From Palsa-147 sp049279675 (lineage in GTDB: Bacteria; Acidobacteriota; Terriglobia; Acidiferrales; UBA7541): 64,000 bases of DNA. Numbering within the stretch: the first letter of the stretch is position 1; every line of letters begins with the position of its first letter. The notes beneath the pieces were generated by a model, which did not search any database, had not been told where the DNA came from, and saw only the letters and a program-made list of their open reading frames with translations. The translations under genes were made by a program, and so were the position numbers. Positions 36,701 through 44,772 of this stretch are shown in pieces. The DNA is taken from contig JBAPOP010000085.1 of assembly GCA_049279675.1 (NCBI GenBank), positions 36,381-100,380 on the forward strand. The letters are read 5' to 3'.

Positions 36701-36987
36701 TGGATCCCCCCAACGGAACTTGGGGCAATTGCCCGCGGGATCCCTTAGTGGCTCCAGGATTAACCGCCTGGGACTTTTCCATCCAGAGGACATTCAAGAT
36801 TCGGGAGCGGATGGGATTCGAATTCAGGACCAGCTTCTTCAACGCGTTTAATCACCCGAACTTTGCCGAACCGGCTCCTGATGCAGGCACGCAGATTACA
36901 GCCAGCGCCGACGATGGCAGCTTCGATTCTCACTTTGGCGTCGGCGGGCCGCGCAACATTCAGTTCATGGGTAAGTTCACCTGGTGA
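33706..36987 (+). CDS. TonB-dependent receptor, Oar-like, with carboxypeptidase-regulatory domain (second copy)
   Basis: A 1093-residue outer-membrane receptor starting at GTG 33706, with GGAGGG 4 bases upstream. Signal peptide, then a regulatory domain (GRITGVVKDAQGAAVPGATV, about 25-110), plug (PIGNSDYTRLALVLPGV), and beta-barrel ending in KFTW with a terminal aromatic. It shares the architecture of the receptor at 28621 but the two sequences differ clearly, so they are diverged paralogues rather than a recent duplication. A hairpin 45 bp beyond its stop may end the transcript. Substrate unknown. Confidence 0.93.
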   Translation: MKNIWNSRVITGVLCLILICACDAAGQSFPGRITGVVKDAQGAAVPGATVKLSNPSTGQERTAITDDSGGFNFPELPLGTFKVSASKSGFQTTVVTDIVTSESQVNNVYPILAVGAVTSQVEVTSAPPLIQTETDSSGGQLTQEQVESLPIGNSDYTRLALVLPGVTQNSNFAFAQYTINGSRSRSNGFNIDGASDTDPSTYLPSINEGGNSATAATRLPLDAIQEVSIVANAGADSGQNSGSVMNVIIRSGTNQLHGSLYEMHRDAALDASNYFENAFGLPKAPFVWNEFGGTVGGPISIPHVYDGRNRTFFFAGYDGSRLRLGTTLNGNAPTPAQIQEATTLVTGQGITPNQLGLNVLGLYSSLGLSGPFAADNRGQQAPNSGVLKIDHKISDADSISGRYLHGEGEDQFPGGGPGPGGGSQLSPWFGVTPTVADNFAISEVHIFNTNLINTLRLGWNRFSQFQKGRDANVNPSTIGLNTGVGPASYGIPEFDIGDTASDGFSNLGLSYGAGGRVATSYQIANEVSWTRGAHAWKFGFNFLHNYSDYTIVGSRGIFTFNGSQLGNTLTSDGGIAALVDLIAGLPAPGNGVTDITRVGSGRANIDQNIVSGYAMDSYKITPRITLNAGLRYDFFSTVNESRGRFSAFDPSMGLVQASSLPGGHIYDAPKGDFGPRVSLAWAPTRTIIPGRQTIFRAGFGIYYDTIPLNNFEEGLAQNPIGPTAGFTIVPSAPIPFGVGVPIFGTGAPQPPFNVESIQHNLKTPNTQEWNVNIQQELSQRFVFQIGYVGNHSIHQLQLLDINQPPLGAGFGPGCVIPPNTGANPACEQAARPFNTEYPTLSQINTISTPGFATYHSLQALLKSNDFHGLTTQIAFTWSHNLDTASEVEDFFGTSGYVPQDSTNLKGSYGNSEFDQRRALIITYVYAIPNPKTENALAFALKDWQISGTTTMRDGLAAPLLTFGDESGVGNFHERYNCIAPITYQLKNLMLPYASPNSFMDPPNGTWGNCPRDPLVAPGLTAWDFSIQRTFKIRERMGFEFRTSFFNAFNHPNFAEPAPDAGTQITASADDGSFDSHFGVGGPRNIQFMGKFTW

Positions 36988-37032
36988 CGTATCTCCCGGC
37001 GCACGTTGTACGACCGCGAAGCATTCGACTGG

Positions 37033-37061
37033 CCTTCCCCGGGATGCAAATCCGGGGAGGG
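37033..37061 (+). terminator. Hairpin downstream of second TonB receptor
   Basis: CCTTCCCCGG (37033-37042) pairs with CCGGGGAGGG (37052-37061) over 10 bp with one mismatch and a 9-base loop. No T-tract follows, so it is at best a weak or factor-dependent terminator. Confidence 0.35.
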
Positions 37062-37131
37062 TCTATTCCAGCGACTGGTCGGTTACGCGCGACTTTGATG
37101 AGCGATTTTCTCTAGCCGCAGCGGAGGGCAC

Positions 37132-39045
37132 ATGACTGGCGACATCCGCAAGTACGCGAGCGCATTGATTCTCGTCTGTGCTCTGATCGTAGCGAGTAGC
37201 AGTGCAGCGCGAGCTCAGGGTTCCCCGCCAGGGCCGATCAAAATATCCGTGGATGCCACGCACGCGCCACAGCGGATTCTTCACGCGAAATTGGAATTCC
37301 CCGTCAAGCCCGGCCCTCTGACTCTTTATTATCCGAAGTGGATGCCCGCAGACCACTCGCCGGATGGACCGATTTGGAATTTGGCGGGCCTCAAGTTCTC
37401 GTCGGGCGGCAAACAAATTGCCTGGCATCAAGATTTGGTGGACATGTATGCGTTCAATCTCGATATCCCCGCAGGCACAACTTCTCTCAATGCGTCTTTG
37501 GACTTTTTGATCTCAGCTCCTGGGCCAACGATTGACTTCAGCGCATCGGGCGCCGCGAGACTGTTCATACTGATGTGGAACCAGGTAGTCCTCTATCCGA
37601 AAGGTTGGCCCGCTGCTGAATTGACTTTCGATCCGACTCTGACGGTGCCGAGCGGCTGGAAGTTCAGCACGGCCTTGCCGGTCAGCGGCCAATCGGGAGA
37701 CACAATTTCGTTCGCGCCTGTCCCGCTCGACCTGCTCATCGATTCGCCGGTTCAGTCGGGCGAGTTCATCCGCGTTTTTCCGCTAAATCCGGGAGGTACG
37801 CCTCCGCATGAACTGGATGTCGCTTCCGACGATGCCTGGGCGCTCGACGTTCCGCCCGAATTGATAGAAAACTATAAGCGGCTTGTTGCTGAAGCGGGAG
37901 CGCTCTATCAATCGCATCATTTCCGCGACTATCACTTTCTTCTAACCCTGAGCGACAACGTGATGGGGCTCGGCCAGGAGCATCACGAAAGCAGCGACGA
38001 TCGCGTGTCTCAGCGCACGTTGGTAGACCCGAGCCATCGCATGCTTGAAGCGGGCCTATTTCCGCACGAATTCACTCACTCGTGGAATGGGCAGTATCGC
38101 CGTCCGGTGGGTCTCGCTACGCCGGACTTTCAGCAGCCGATGAAGGGCGAGCTCTTGTGGGTCTACGAAGGTCTTACAGAGTATCTAGGCGAGGTCCTGA
38201 CGGCGCGTAGCGGTCTTCTAACGCCGGCCCAGTCTCGGGAGCACCTTGCGGAAACGGCGTCGGAGTTGGATCACCGTGCGGGCCGCCAGTGGCGCTCGCT
38301 CCAGAACACCGCCGACGCCGCGCAGATTCTCTACTTCTCGCCACGGGAGTGGACTTCGTACCGGCGCAGCGTCGATTTTTATCCTGAGGCCGTTCTCATC
38401 TGGCTCGAAGTGGACGCGACGATTCGAAAGATTTCGGGCGATCGCAAGTCTATGGACGATTTCTGCCACGCCTTCTATGCCGGACCGGACGGCGAGCCTG
38501 TGATCAAGACTTACACCTTCGAGGATCTCGTCTCGACTCTGAACGGAATCGCTCCTTACGACTGGACTTCGTTCTTTCGCACGCGCTTGGATTCCACAGA
38601 GCCTGGCGCGCCGCTGGGAGGAATTACGGGCAGCGGCTGGCGGCTCGTTTATAACGACGATCCGAACGAATTACTCTCGGCCGGCGAAGCTGTCTCCGGG
38701 AGCGGGAATTTCACGGCGTCGCTCGGACTTCGTGTAAATCGTGATGGCATGGTCATCGACGCGACTCCAGGGATGCCTGCTTTCGAGAGCGGCCTAAGCC
38801 CGTATCTGAAGCTCGTCGGTGTCAACGGCCGCCAATTCTCAGTCGAGGAATTGAAACGTGCGATTCGAGAATCAAAATCGAATTCCGCGGCGATAGAAAT
38901 TCTCGCGGACAATACGGGAACGCTGGAGAAACACGAAATCAATTACCACGGCGGCAATCAATTTCCACACCTCGAGCGAGGGGAAGGCACTCCCGACTAT
39001 CTCAATGAGATTTTCACGCCGCTGACGCCGGTGAGTGTTCATTAG
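37132..39045 (+). CDS. M61 family metallopeptidase with C-terminal PDZ domain
   Basis: A 637-residue exported protein: signal peptide (ending SAARAQG), an N-terminal beta domain as in glycyl aminopeptidase, the zinc motif HEFTH (312-316, HEFTHSWNGQ) with the downstream glutamate in YEGLTEYLG, and a PDZ domain (about 510-610). M61 enzymes remove N-terminal residues, mainly Gly and Ala, from peptides. GGAGGG precedes the ATG. It follows the second TonB receptor by 144 bp. Periplasmic peptide trimming after TonB uptake is plausible. Confidence 0.92.
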   Translation: MTGDIRKYASALILVCALIVASSSAARAQGSPPGPIKISVDATHAPQRILHAKLEFPVKPGPLTLYYPKWMPADHSPDGPIWNLAGLKFSSGGKQIAWHQDLVDMYAFNLDIPAGTTSLNASLDFLISAPGPTIDFSASGAARLFILMWNQVVLYPKGWPAAELTFDPTLTVPSGWKFSTALPVSGQSGDTISFAPVPLDLLIDSPVQSGEFIRVFPLNPGGTPPHELDVASDDAWALDVPPELIENYKRLVAEAGALYQSHHFRDYHFLLTLSDNVMGLGQEHHESSDDRVSQRTLVDPSHRMLEAGLFPHEFTHSWNGQYRRPVGLATPDFQQPMKGELLWVYEGLTEYLGEVLTARSGLLTPAQSREHLAETASELDHRAGRQWRSLQNTADAAQILYFSPREWTSYRRSVDFYPEAVLIWLEVDATIRKISGDRKSMDDFCHAFYAGPDGEPVIKTYTFEDLVSTLNGIAPYDWTSFFRTRLDSTEPGAPLGGITGSGWRLVYNDDPNELLSAGEAVSGSGNFTASLGLRVNRDGMVIDATPGMPAFESGLSPYLKLVGVNGRQFSVEELKRAIRESKSNSAAIEILADNTGTLEKHEINYHGGNQFPHLERGEGTPDYLNEIFTPLTPVSVH

Positions 39046-39137
39046 CAAGATAGAAAGACTTTGAGCCGCACCACGGACAGGCGCGGTAACGGTCTCGGAT
39101 GTCGGATGGATGATGTGAAAAGGGCGAAATCGGAGCT

Positions 39138-39563
39138 TCAGTCAGTGGCGATGGGCGTTTCCTGATTCAGTATGGCGACCCAGCGTCCGCTGCGCCTGAT
39201 CCATGTAGTGCTATCGATCACGGCGCCTGTGGGAAACGCCTTGCCGCCCTCTTCACCGTGCCGCAGAGCTTTGTAATAGAGAATTACGGTGCTCGCATTC
39301 GGCATGAATCCGCTGATGCGGCGTATTTCATAGCGGGAGATTGTGCGTTCGTTCATCGTCGCCAGATATTCTGGCTGAAGGACTATCCCGGATTGAAAGA
39401 TCATGATCGCATCGGAAGGCACGAGCTCCGCGAACTCTCTCGCTTTTCTTTCTTGAGCGGCTGCCCACACCCTTTTCTCAAGGCGAATAACCATCCTGAT
39501 GATTGCGGCTTTCGATCGCCGGTGATTCGACGGTTTCGTTCGTTTTGCAACGCGACGCTTCAT
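39138..39563 (-). CDS. NTF2-like/DUF4440 protein
   Basis: A 141-residue protein with the SnoaL/DUF4440 NTF2-like cone fold: an N-terminal amphipathic helix, FAELVPSDAIMIFQSG, and strand-rich C-terminus ending WIRRSGRWVAILNQETP. The ATG at 39563 has GGGAG 6 bases upstream; codons further upstream are unlikely. Such proteins are often small binding or enzyme subunits; the role is unknown. The gene diverges from the aminotransferase gene at 39673. Confidence 0.75.
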   Translation of the reverse strand: MKRRVAKRTKPSNHRRSKAAIIRMVIRLEKRVWAAAQERKAREFAELVPSDAIMIFQSGIVLQPEYLATMNERTISRYEIRRISGFMPNASTVILYYKALRHGEEGGKAFPTGAVIDSTTWIRRSGRWVAILNQETPIATD

Positions 39564-39672
39564 TTCAATCTCCCAGAGTCTAAAGTCGGCGATTTCATAT
39601 ATCACATCTGCATCTCCTGGGTGATGGCTGCGTGCAGAATTGATCCGTCCAATTTTTTCAGAGGACAAGAAC

Positions 39673-40818
39673 TTGCCCAATAAAGTCGAAATTGAATCCA
39701 TTCGAGCGCGGTTTCCAGTGTTTAGGAAGAAAATCTACTTGAATTCGTGCTCGCAGGGCGCGCTCAGCGACGCCGTTGAAGAATCACTCCTGGCGCACAT
39801 TCGTTCGTGGCACGAAGAGGGCTCGCCCTGGGAACGCTGGGTTGAGGAATACGAGTCTGCGCGAACGGCGTTTGCGCGCTTCATTGGTGCGGCTCCGGAA
39901 GAAGTCGCGATCGTTCCGAGCGCTTCCGCGGGAATCAATGCAATCGCCAGCGCGCTCGACTTCGGTAATCGCCGCAAAATCGTGATGGGCGAATTTGAGT
40001 TTCCAACGATGGGCCAGATTTGGCTCGCGCAGCAAAAGCGCGGCGCTGAAATTCAGTTTTTGCCGTCGGAGGGCGGCCGGATTTCCCCGGATGCTTACGC
40101 GCGCTCGATCGACGCGCAGACCTTAATCGTCCCGGTCACTCACGTCTGTTTTATGAATGGATTCCGCTCGGATGTACAGGCGGTTGCAAAACTCGCTCGC
40201 GATCGCGGTGCGTTTGCCATGCTCGATGATTATCAGGACGCCGGGACACGCCCGGTGAACGTAAAGGCGCTCGGTCTCGATTTTTACGTCACCGGAGCGC
40301 TCAAGTATTTGCTATCGCCGTCCGGAATCGCCTTCTTATACGTGCGCTCCGATTTGATCGAGAGGCTCACGCCGACGATTACGGGCTGGTTTGGCCAACA
40401 GTATCCGTTTGCGTTCGACGTCCGCCATTTCGACCCTGCAACGACGGCGAGACGTTTCGAGACTGGTTCACCGCCGGTGCCGAACGTGTACGCCGTTCCG
40501 GCCGCGCTTGATTTGCTCAACAGGGTTGGATTTGAAAATATCGCCGAACACATCGCCGGATTGGCGAAAGCCCTAATGGAAGGCGCGCGGCAATTGAAAA
40601 TCAAGATCAAGACGCCTGCGGACACGCGTGGGCCACTGATCGTGTTACAGATGAAAGACGCCGAGGCAATCGTGAAGAAGCTTGCCGCGCGGGATATTGT
40701 TGTTTCAAACCGCATGGACGGTCTGCGCGTTTCTTTTCACATGTACAATACGCACGATGACGTGCGCACAGTTCTTGGCGTCCTCCAAGACAACTTGGAC
40801 CTCACTGTCCACGAATGA
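39673..40818 (+). CDS. Class-V PLP-dependent aminotransferase (second copy)
   Basis: A 381-residue PLP enzyme. SCSQGALS near the N-terminus, AMLDDYQDAG (PLP-nitrogen aspartate) and VTGALKYLL with the Schiff-base lysine K211 identify it. It belongs to the isopenicillin-N-epimerase/cysteine-desulfurase-like group and differs clearly from the copy at 25882. TTG at 39673 has AGAGGA about 8 bases upstream and gives a family-like N-terminus; a TTG at 39640 is the alternative. The BBE oxidase gene follows 55 bp later, suggesting oxidation and PLP chemistry on related substrates. Substrate unknown. Confidence 0.85.
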   Translation: MPNKVEIESIRARFPVFRKKIYLNSCSQGALSDAVEESLLAHIRSWHEEGSPWERWVEEYESARTAFARFIGAAPEEVAIVPSASAGINAIASALDFGNRRKIVMGEFEFPTMGQIWLAQQKRGAEIQFLPSEGGRISPDAYARSIDAQTLIVPVTHVCFMNGFRSDVQAVAKLARDRGAFAMLDDYQDAGTRPVNVKALGLDFYVTGALKYLLSPSGIAFLYVRSDLIERLTPTITGWFGQQYPFAFDVRHFDPATTARRFETGSPPVPNVYAVPAALDLLNRVGFENIAEHIAGLAKALMEGARQLKIKIKTPADTRGPLIVLQMKDAEAIVKKLAARDIVVSNRMDGLRVSFHMYNTHDDVRTVLGVLQDNLDLTVHE

Positions 40819-40873
40819 CGCGTCTGGCCGCTTTCCTGTATCGCAGATTTGTGGTTAGCTGCCAGCACTTGGC

Positions 40874-42283
40874 ATGACGACCTCTATCGACGACCTCTTC
40901 GGCGCGCTCCGCGGCAAATTTCGTGGAGATTTGTTTCGCCAGAACGATCCGGAATTCTCCGAAGCGCACAAAATCTGGAACGCGATGGCCCAACGCACGC
41001 CGGCACTGATCGCGCGTTGTGCTGATGTCGCGGACATTCAACTGGCGGTCCGTGCTGCCGCGAAGGCTGGCGTGCTTACAGCGGTTCGGTGTGGCGGACA
41101 CAGTCTTGCAGGTTTCAGCAGTTGCGACGGCGGGCTCGTGATTGATTTGTCGCGGATGCGGCAGGTTGAGGTTGATGAACGGTCTCGGCGCGCGCAATTT
41201 GCGGGAGGATGCCTGCTCGGCACGGTGGATACTGCAACGCAAAAGGCCGGCCTCGTCTTTCCCGCCGGCGTTGTCTCTCACACAGGCGCCGGCGGACTCG
41301 TTCTCGGCGGAGGCACAGGCTGGCTGACGCGGATGTTCGGGCTATCTTGCGACAACGTGGAAGGATTCACGCTGGTGACCGCCGATGGTTCCATCGTTCA
41401 CGCCGACGGACGCGAGAACGCGGATTTGTTCTGGGCCTTGCGGGGCGGCGGAGGGAATTTCGGCGTCGTCACGGAATTTGAAGTTAGATTGCATCCGCTT
41501 ACGTCGCTGCTTCTCGCCACATCGTACTGCGTGGAACAGGATATTTTTCGCGTCGTGGATGAGTGGCGGAAGTTCATGCCCGATGCGCCCGACGAATTGA
41601 AGTGGAATCTTTCGTTGCGGCTCGCACCGTTCGCGGACAACGTGCCCGTCGACGTCCGCGGCAACCCGGTTCTTAGCGTGTCACTGGCGTGGTATGGCGA
41701 ATTGGCCACGGGCCATCGCTTAGTGGATCACATTTTTTCAATCGGAAAGCACGTCGCGATCACGAGGGATGAAATCTCGTTTCTCAATCTGCAGACGATG
41801 GCCGACATGGATTTTCCGCACGGCCGCCGCTACTACACGAAATCCGGTTATTTCATGAATCTTGACGATCGCACAATTGAAGTGATGGTGGAATCTGTAG
41901 CTTCAATTCCCTCACCGAATACGCAAATCGAATTGGCGTATCTCGGCGGCGCGGCGGGCCGCGTCGGCGCCTCGGAGACGGCATTTGGAGACCGCAGCGC
42001 GCCCTTCATCATGAACCTGCTCGCGGATTGGTCTGATCCGGCGGAGGATGGCGCAAATGTCGCGTGGGTGCGTAAAGTTTTCAACTCGCTTCGCCCAGCC
42101 ATGAAACCAGGTGTGTACGTGAATTTCATGAGTGGCGACGAGCAAGACCGCGTCCACGAGGCCTATCACGAACGATGGGAACGCATGGTCAAGGTCAAGA
42201 CGCACTGCGATCCCCAGAATTTTTTCCGGCTGAATCAGAACGTCCTGCCGTCGAATAATTCCGAGACAAGCCCGAAAAGTTGA
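40874..42283 (+). CDS. FAD-linked oxidase, berberine-bridge-enzyme-like
   Basis: A 469-residue PCMH-type flavoprotein. Residue H76 in RCGGHSLAG is the expected site of the covalent FAD bond, and GAGGLVLGGGTGWLTR is the FAD-binding stretch; the cysteine of bicovalent family members is not seen nearby. The C-terminal BBE element is CDPQNFFRLNQN. Family members oxidise sugars, alcohols or amines with oxygen. No signal peptide, so cytosolic. It is likely transcribed with the upstream aminotransferase. tRNA-Leu lies 14 bp beyond on the other strand. Confidence 0.9.
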   Translation: MTTSIDDLFGALRGKFRGDLFRQNDPEFSEAHKIWNAMAQRTPALIARCADVADIQLAVRAAAKAGVLTAVRCGGHSLAGFSSCDGGLVIDLSRMRQVEVDERSRRAQFAGGCLLGTVDTATQKAGLVFPAGVVSHTGAGGLVLGGGTGWLTRMFGLSCDNVEGFTLVTADGSIVHADGRENADLFWALRGGGGNFGVVTEFEVRLHPLTSLLLATSYCVEQDIFRVVDEWRKFMPDAPDELKWNLSLRLAPFADNVPVDVRGNPVLSVSLAWYGELATGHRLVDHIFSIGKHVAITRDEISFLNLQTMADMDFPHGRRYYTKSGYFMNLDDRTIEVMVESVASIPSPNTQIELAYLGGAAGRVGASETAFGDRSAPFIMNLLADWSDPAEDGANVAWVRKVFNSLRPAMKPGVYVNFMSGDEQDRVHEAYHERWERMVKVKTHCDPQNFFRLNQNVLPSNNSETSPKS

Positions 42284-42297
42284 TCTTCAAGAAGCTA

Positions 42298-42384
42298 TGG
42301 TGCCCAAGAGAGGACTCGAACCTCCACGACCTTGCGGCCACTAGCTCCTGAAGCTAGCGCGTCTGCCAGTTCCGCCACTTGGGC
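42298..42384 (-). tRNA. tRNA-Leu (CAG anticodon)
   Basis: The minus strand folds into a class-II cloverleaf: acceptor GCCCAAG (from 42384) pairs with CTTGGGC near the 3' end, the anticodon stem CTAGC/GCTAG holds the loop TTCAGGA with anticodon CAG, a long variable arm follows, the T-arm is GAGGTTCGAGTCCTC, and CCA is encoded at 42300-42298. The total of 87 nt suits tRNA-Leu reading CTG codons. Confidence 0.96.
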
Positions 42385-42492
42385 ACAATTTGCGGAAAAT
42401 CGAAGCGTTTTCATTCTGACGCGCGACCCATGGAATGTCAACGCGGCGAGTTCGTCCGCTGTGATCGCGACAACCGACTCGCGCTGTGAACG

Positions 42493-43593
42493 TTACGGTG
42501 TGTATAGCTCGGAGTCAGTCCCGCCCACCGCCAGCACTTGCCCGTTTTGAAGTTTTACCGCTACATGGCTTGTGGCCACTTTCAGACTGCCGGTGGCCGT
42601 CCACGTATTCGTGGCTGGATTGTAGAGGGAGGCCCGGGCGGTCGCCGAGGATTTGCCGTTGTATACGTTGGTACCTCCCGCGAGCAAAACGTTACCGTTT
42701 GCCAACGCGACTAAAGGACCAAAGTCGGTCGCGTTGCCCGTTTGACCAAGCGTCCGCGACCACGTGTTCGTGACGGGGTTGTAATACTGGCCGGTGTAAC
42801 TCGGAAGATGATTTCCATAGAGAAGCCCGTCGCCATTCGCAAGCGCCACGGCGGATGTGCCGGTGGCGTCTGTGTAGTAGAGATTCGGTGTCGCAGTCCA
42901 CTTTCCGGTGGAAGGATTGTAAACCTCGCCCGAGTCGACGCCAGCCACCAGCACGAGACCATCTGGAAGTAGCGTCGCCGCTGCGCTCTCGGACACGGGC
43001 ATCGCGCCCGTTGCCGTGCATTTTCCAGTGGAGGGGTTGTACAACTCAGAGGACGTTCCGGCGGTTCCATTCACGCTCGTTCCGCCTGCAACGAGCACTT
43101 CTCCGTTCGGGAGCAGCGCCGCTCCCGCCGAGCCTCGCGCCATCGTCATGCTGCCGGTCACACTCCATTTTCCGGTCGAAGGGTTGTACAACTCCGCGGC
43201 AGCGGTGTACTCGGCTTCGAAGCTCGAATTGAGGCCGAGATATCCGCCCGCGATCAACACTTCGCCGTTTGAGAGCAGCGTCGCCGTTTGGTTCAAGCGC
43301 GGAGTCGCCGTGCTGCCCGTGGTGCTCCACCTGCCTGTGGCTGGGTTGTACAGCTCGGCGCTAGTGAGTATGCCCGCGGAATCTTCACCGCCAACAACCA
43401 AGACCTGACCGTTCGCCAGCAGTGTTGCCGTGTGGCCGGTGCGCGAGATGTTCAGGTTGCCGGTTGTGGTCCAAGTGCCGGAAGTCTGCCCAAAAGTTGA
43501 AATAGCCATACACACCACGACGCCGAAGATGAAAAAAGTTGAGGATAGCAACGTGCGAACACGCGCAAATCTGCAGCGATCTGACCAAATCAT
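42493..43593 (-). CDS. Exported kelch-repeat beta-propeller protein
   Basis: A 366-residue protein with a signal peptide (about 1-36) and seven kelch units, each built like LYNPSTGKWTATG followed by a strand with GQVLVVGG. Seven units fit one closed beta-propeller. The fourth unit has GKCTATG, with Cys in place of the usual Trp. The repeats show at DNA level as related blocks along the gene. Likely secreted or envelope-bound; partner unknown. ATG at 43593 has GGAGG 5 bases upstream. Confidence 0.9.
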   Translation of the reverse strand: MIWSDRCRFARVRTLLSSTFFIFGVVVCMAISTFGQTSGTWTTTGNLNISRTGHTATLLANGQVLVVGGEDSAGILTSAELYNPATGRWSTTGSTATPRLNQTATLLSNGEVLIAGGYLGLNSSFEAEYTAAAELYNPSTGKWSVTGSMTMARGSAGAALLPNGEVLVAGGTSVNGTAGTSSELYNPSTGKCTATGAMPVSESAAATLLPDGLVLVAGVDSGEVYNPSTGKWTATPNLYYTDATGTSAVALANGDGLLYGNHLPSYTGQYYNPVTNTWSRTLGQTGNATDFGPLVALANGNVLLAGGTNVYNGKSSATARASLYNPATNTWTATGSLKVATSHVAVKLQNGQVLAVGGTDSELYTP

Positions 43594-43653
43594 CGTAGCC
43601 TCCCGCAATTCAAACAATTGGAATTAGGATCTGTGCCGGCCTCGACCCTTGCT

Positions 43654-43682
43654 GGTTGCAGGAGCAACCGCCCCTCGGGGCG
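43654..43682. other. Two adjacent hairpins in kelch leader
   Basis: GGTTGC-aggA-GCAACC (43654-43669) and CGCCCC-TC-GGGGCG (43669-43682) are two perfect adjacent inverted repeats, sharing one base. They lie about 61-90 bp upstream of the kelch start on the minus strand, and could form leader RNA structure. I compared them with c-di-GMP riboswitch features and saw no match. Confidence 0.4.
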
Positions 43683-43870
43683 CTTAAAACTGATCCGGTG
43701 GTCCTTAGCGGCGGAGACTATTCGAATTCACGAACGATTTGTGTCGCGAAGATGTAAACAAAACGTAAAAACCTCACGGTTATCCAGCGGCTTCGCCCCG
43801 CGCCGTCTAGCGCATGAACTCCATAGCCCACGTATCGAAACGATTCCTAACGATATCGCAGCGAATGAAC

Positions 43871-43899
43871 TTGACGGCGAGAGTGGCCACGAATAGAGT
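43871..43899 (+). promoter_or_regulatory. Candidate sigma70 promoter for PilZ gene
   Basis: TTGACG (43871-43876) and TAGAGT (43894-43899) with a 17-bp spacer, about 32 bp upstream of the PilZ ATG. Confidence 0.4.
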
Positions 43900-43931
43900 G
43901 TGCGAAATTTCAAGCGGGCCAAGGAGGCTGT

Positions 43932-44282
43932 ATGGCGTCAATCTCCCCGAGAGTGGAGAGGCGTCGCGCGAGCCGCGTCCTGATCCGCATTCCCATTAGG
44001 GTCTTCAGCAATGATCTCGCGGGACAACCGATACACGCGTCGGCTGAAGCGGTAGCAGTCAGCCGGTTCGGCGCCCTACTCAGAGCTCCGCTTGATCCGG
44101 CACTCGGCACAATCCTTGAAATCCTCAACGGCCTCAACGAGCAAGTGAAGGAATTTCGCGTCATACGGGTCGCAAAAACCGCGCAGGAAGGATTGTATGA
44201 ATTGGGTGTTGAGATGATTCAGCCCGCTACTGCCTTCTGGGGTATCCATTTCCCAACAGAGGCGTCTCCAACGGATGCCTAG
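43932..44282 (+). CDS. PilZ domain protein
   Basis: A 116-residue single-domain protein. The N-terminal arginine cluster ERRRASRVLIRIP is the RxxxR part of a PilZ c-di-GMP site, followed by a small beta-barrel (SAEAVAVSRFGALLRAP, then LGVEMIQP). Where most PilZ domains have a D/N-x-S-x-x-G motif, this one reads AVAVSRFGA, so the second half of the site is weakened but S and G are kept. It may report c-di-GMP to an unknown partner. AGGAGG precedes the ATG. Confidence 0.8.
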   Translation: MASISPRVERRRASRVLIRIPIRVFSNDLAGQPIHASAEAVAVSRFGALLRAPLDPALGTILEILNGLNEQVKEFRVIRVAKTAQEGLYELGVEMIQPATAFWGIHFPTEASPTDA

Positions 44283-44293
44283 CGCCGCTCACA

Positions 44294-44302
44294 TGCTATA
44301 AT
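44294..44302 (+). promoter_or_regulatory. Extended -10 promoter
   Basis: TGCTATAAT contains a perfect -10 TATAAT (44297-44302) with the extended TG one base upstream. The -35 region is poor, which is common for extended -10 promoters. It is 79 bp upstream of the small membrane protein gene at 44382. Confidence 0.55.
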
Positions 44303-44381
44303 TTAGGGAACTCGGGGCTCGTTGGGACCGTCCCCATTTCTCTTGCACGACCGAAACCCAACGAGCGTGGAGGGAGTATTC

Positions 44382-44669
44382 ATGGAACCGGGAACTTTGC
44401 ACTCCGGCTTGGTCTATGTGATGGCGACATGGGCGGCAGTGACCGTCGTGCTGATCCTTCTCCTGATTTACCGCGGTCAACTTGCCAATCGCGAAGGCGA
44501 CCAGATTTTCCTGGCAAGAGGGGAAGACAACATGGCGGCCGAGCAACGCACAATCGTTGCACGAATTGACGCGCTCGCGCGGCCCATCAAGGTGCTTTAC
44601 GTCGTGTCAGGAGTGTTGCTGGTTGCGGTTGTCGCAGTCTGGCTTCAGAGCAGTTGGGCTCAACGCTGA
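44382..44669 (+). CDS. Small two-TM membrane protein
   Basis: A 95-residue protein with hydrophobic helices near residues 9-28 (YVMATWAAVTVVLILLLIY) and 70-88, separated by a charged middle that includes EQRTIVARIDAL. Start ATG 44382 has GGGAG 6 bases upstream and a perfect -10 upstream, so the gene is credible. No family recognised. Stop at 44667-44669. Confidence 0.65.
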   Translation: MEPGTLHSGLVYVMATWAAVTVVLILLLIYRGQLANREGDQIFLARGEDNMAAEQRTIVARIDALARPIKVLYVVSGVLLVAVVAVWLQSSWAQR

Positions 44670-44772
44670 GACCCTCCCGGGCCTCGCATCTTTGGCACAC
44701 GGAAAAACCCTCACGGATTTCTTGCGCCCAAGTGGTGCGTTCGTACAGGCTACTTCCGTGGCGCTTGTGATC

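Larger units (their letters stand above)
43594..43931. other. 338-bp divergent intergenic region
   Basis: Lies between the kelch gene (minus) and the PilZ gene (plus). It holds two adjacent hairpins (43654-43682) in the kelch leader and a sigma70-like promoter (43871-43899) for PilZ. Short frames here have no domain support. Confidence 0.55.

Noticed and set aside
42600..43480. Repeated DNA blocks considered as CRISPR or satellite
   Set aside because: They are codon-level repeats of the kelch gene with no uniform spacers.
43650..43700. Possible c-di-GMP riboswitch
   Set aside because: The conserved GEMM core elements and tetraloop receptor are not seen, only two plain hairpins.
44382..44669. 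Small membrane protein as a toxin of a toxin-antitoxin pair
   Set aside because: No partner gene and too long for typical small hydrophobic toxins.
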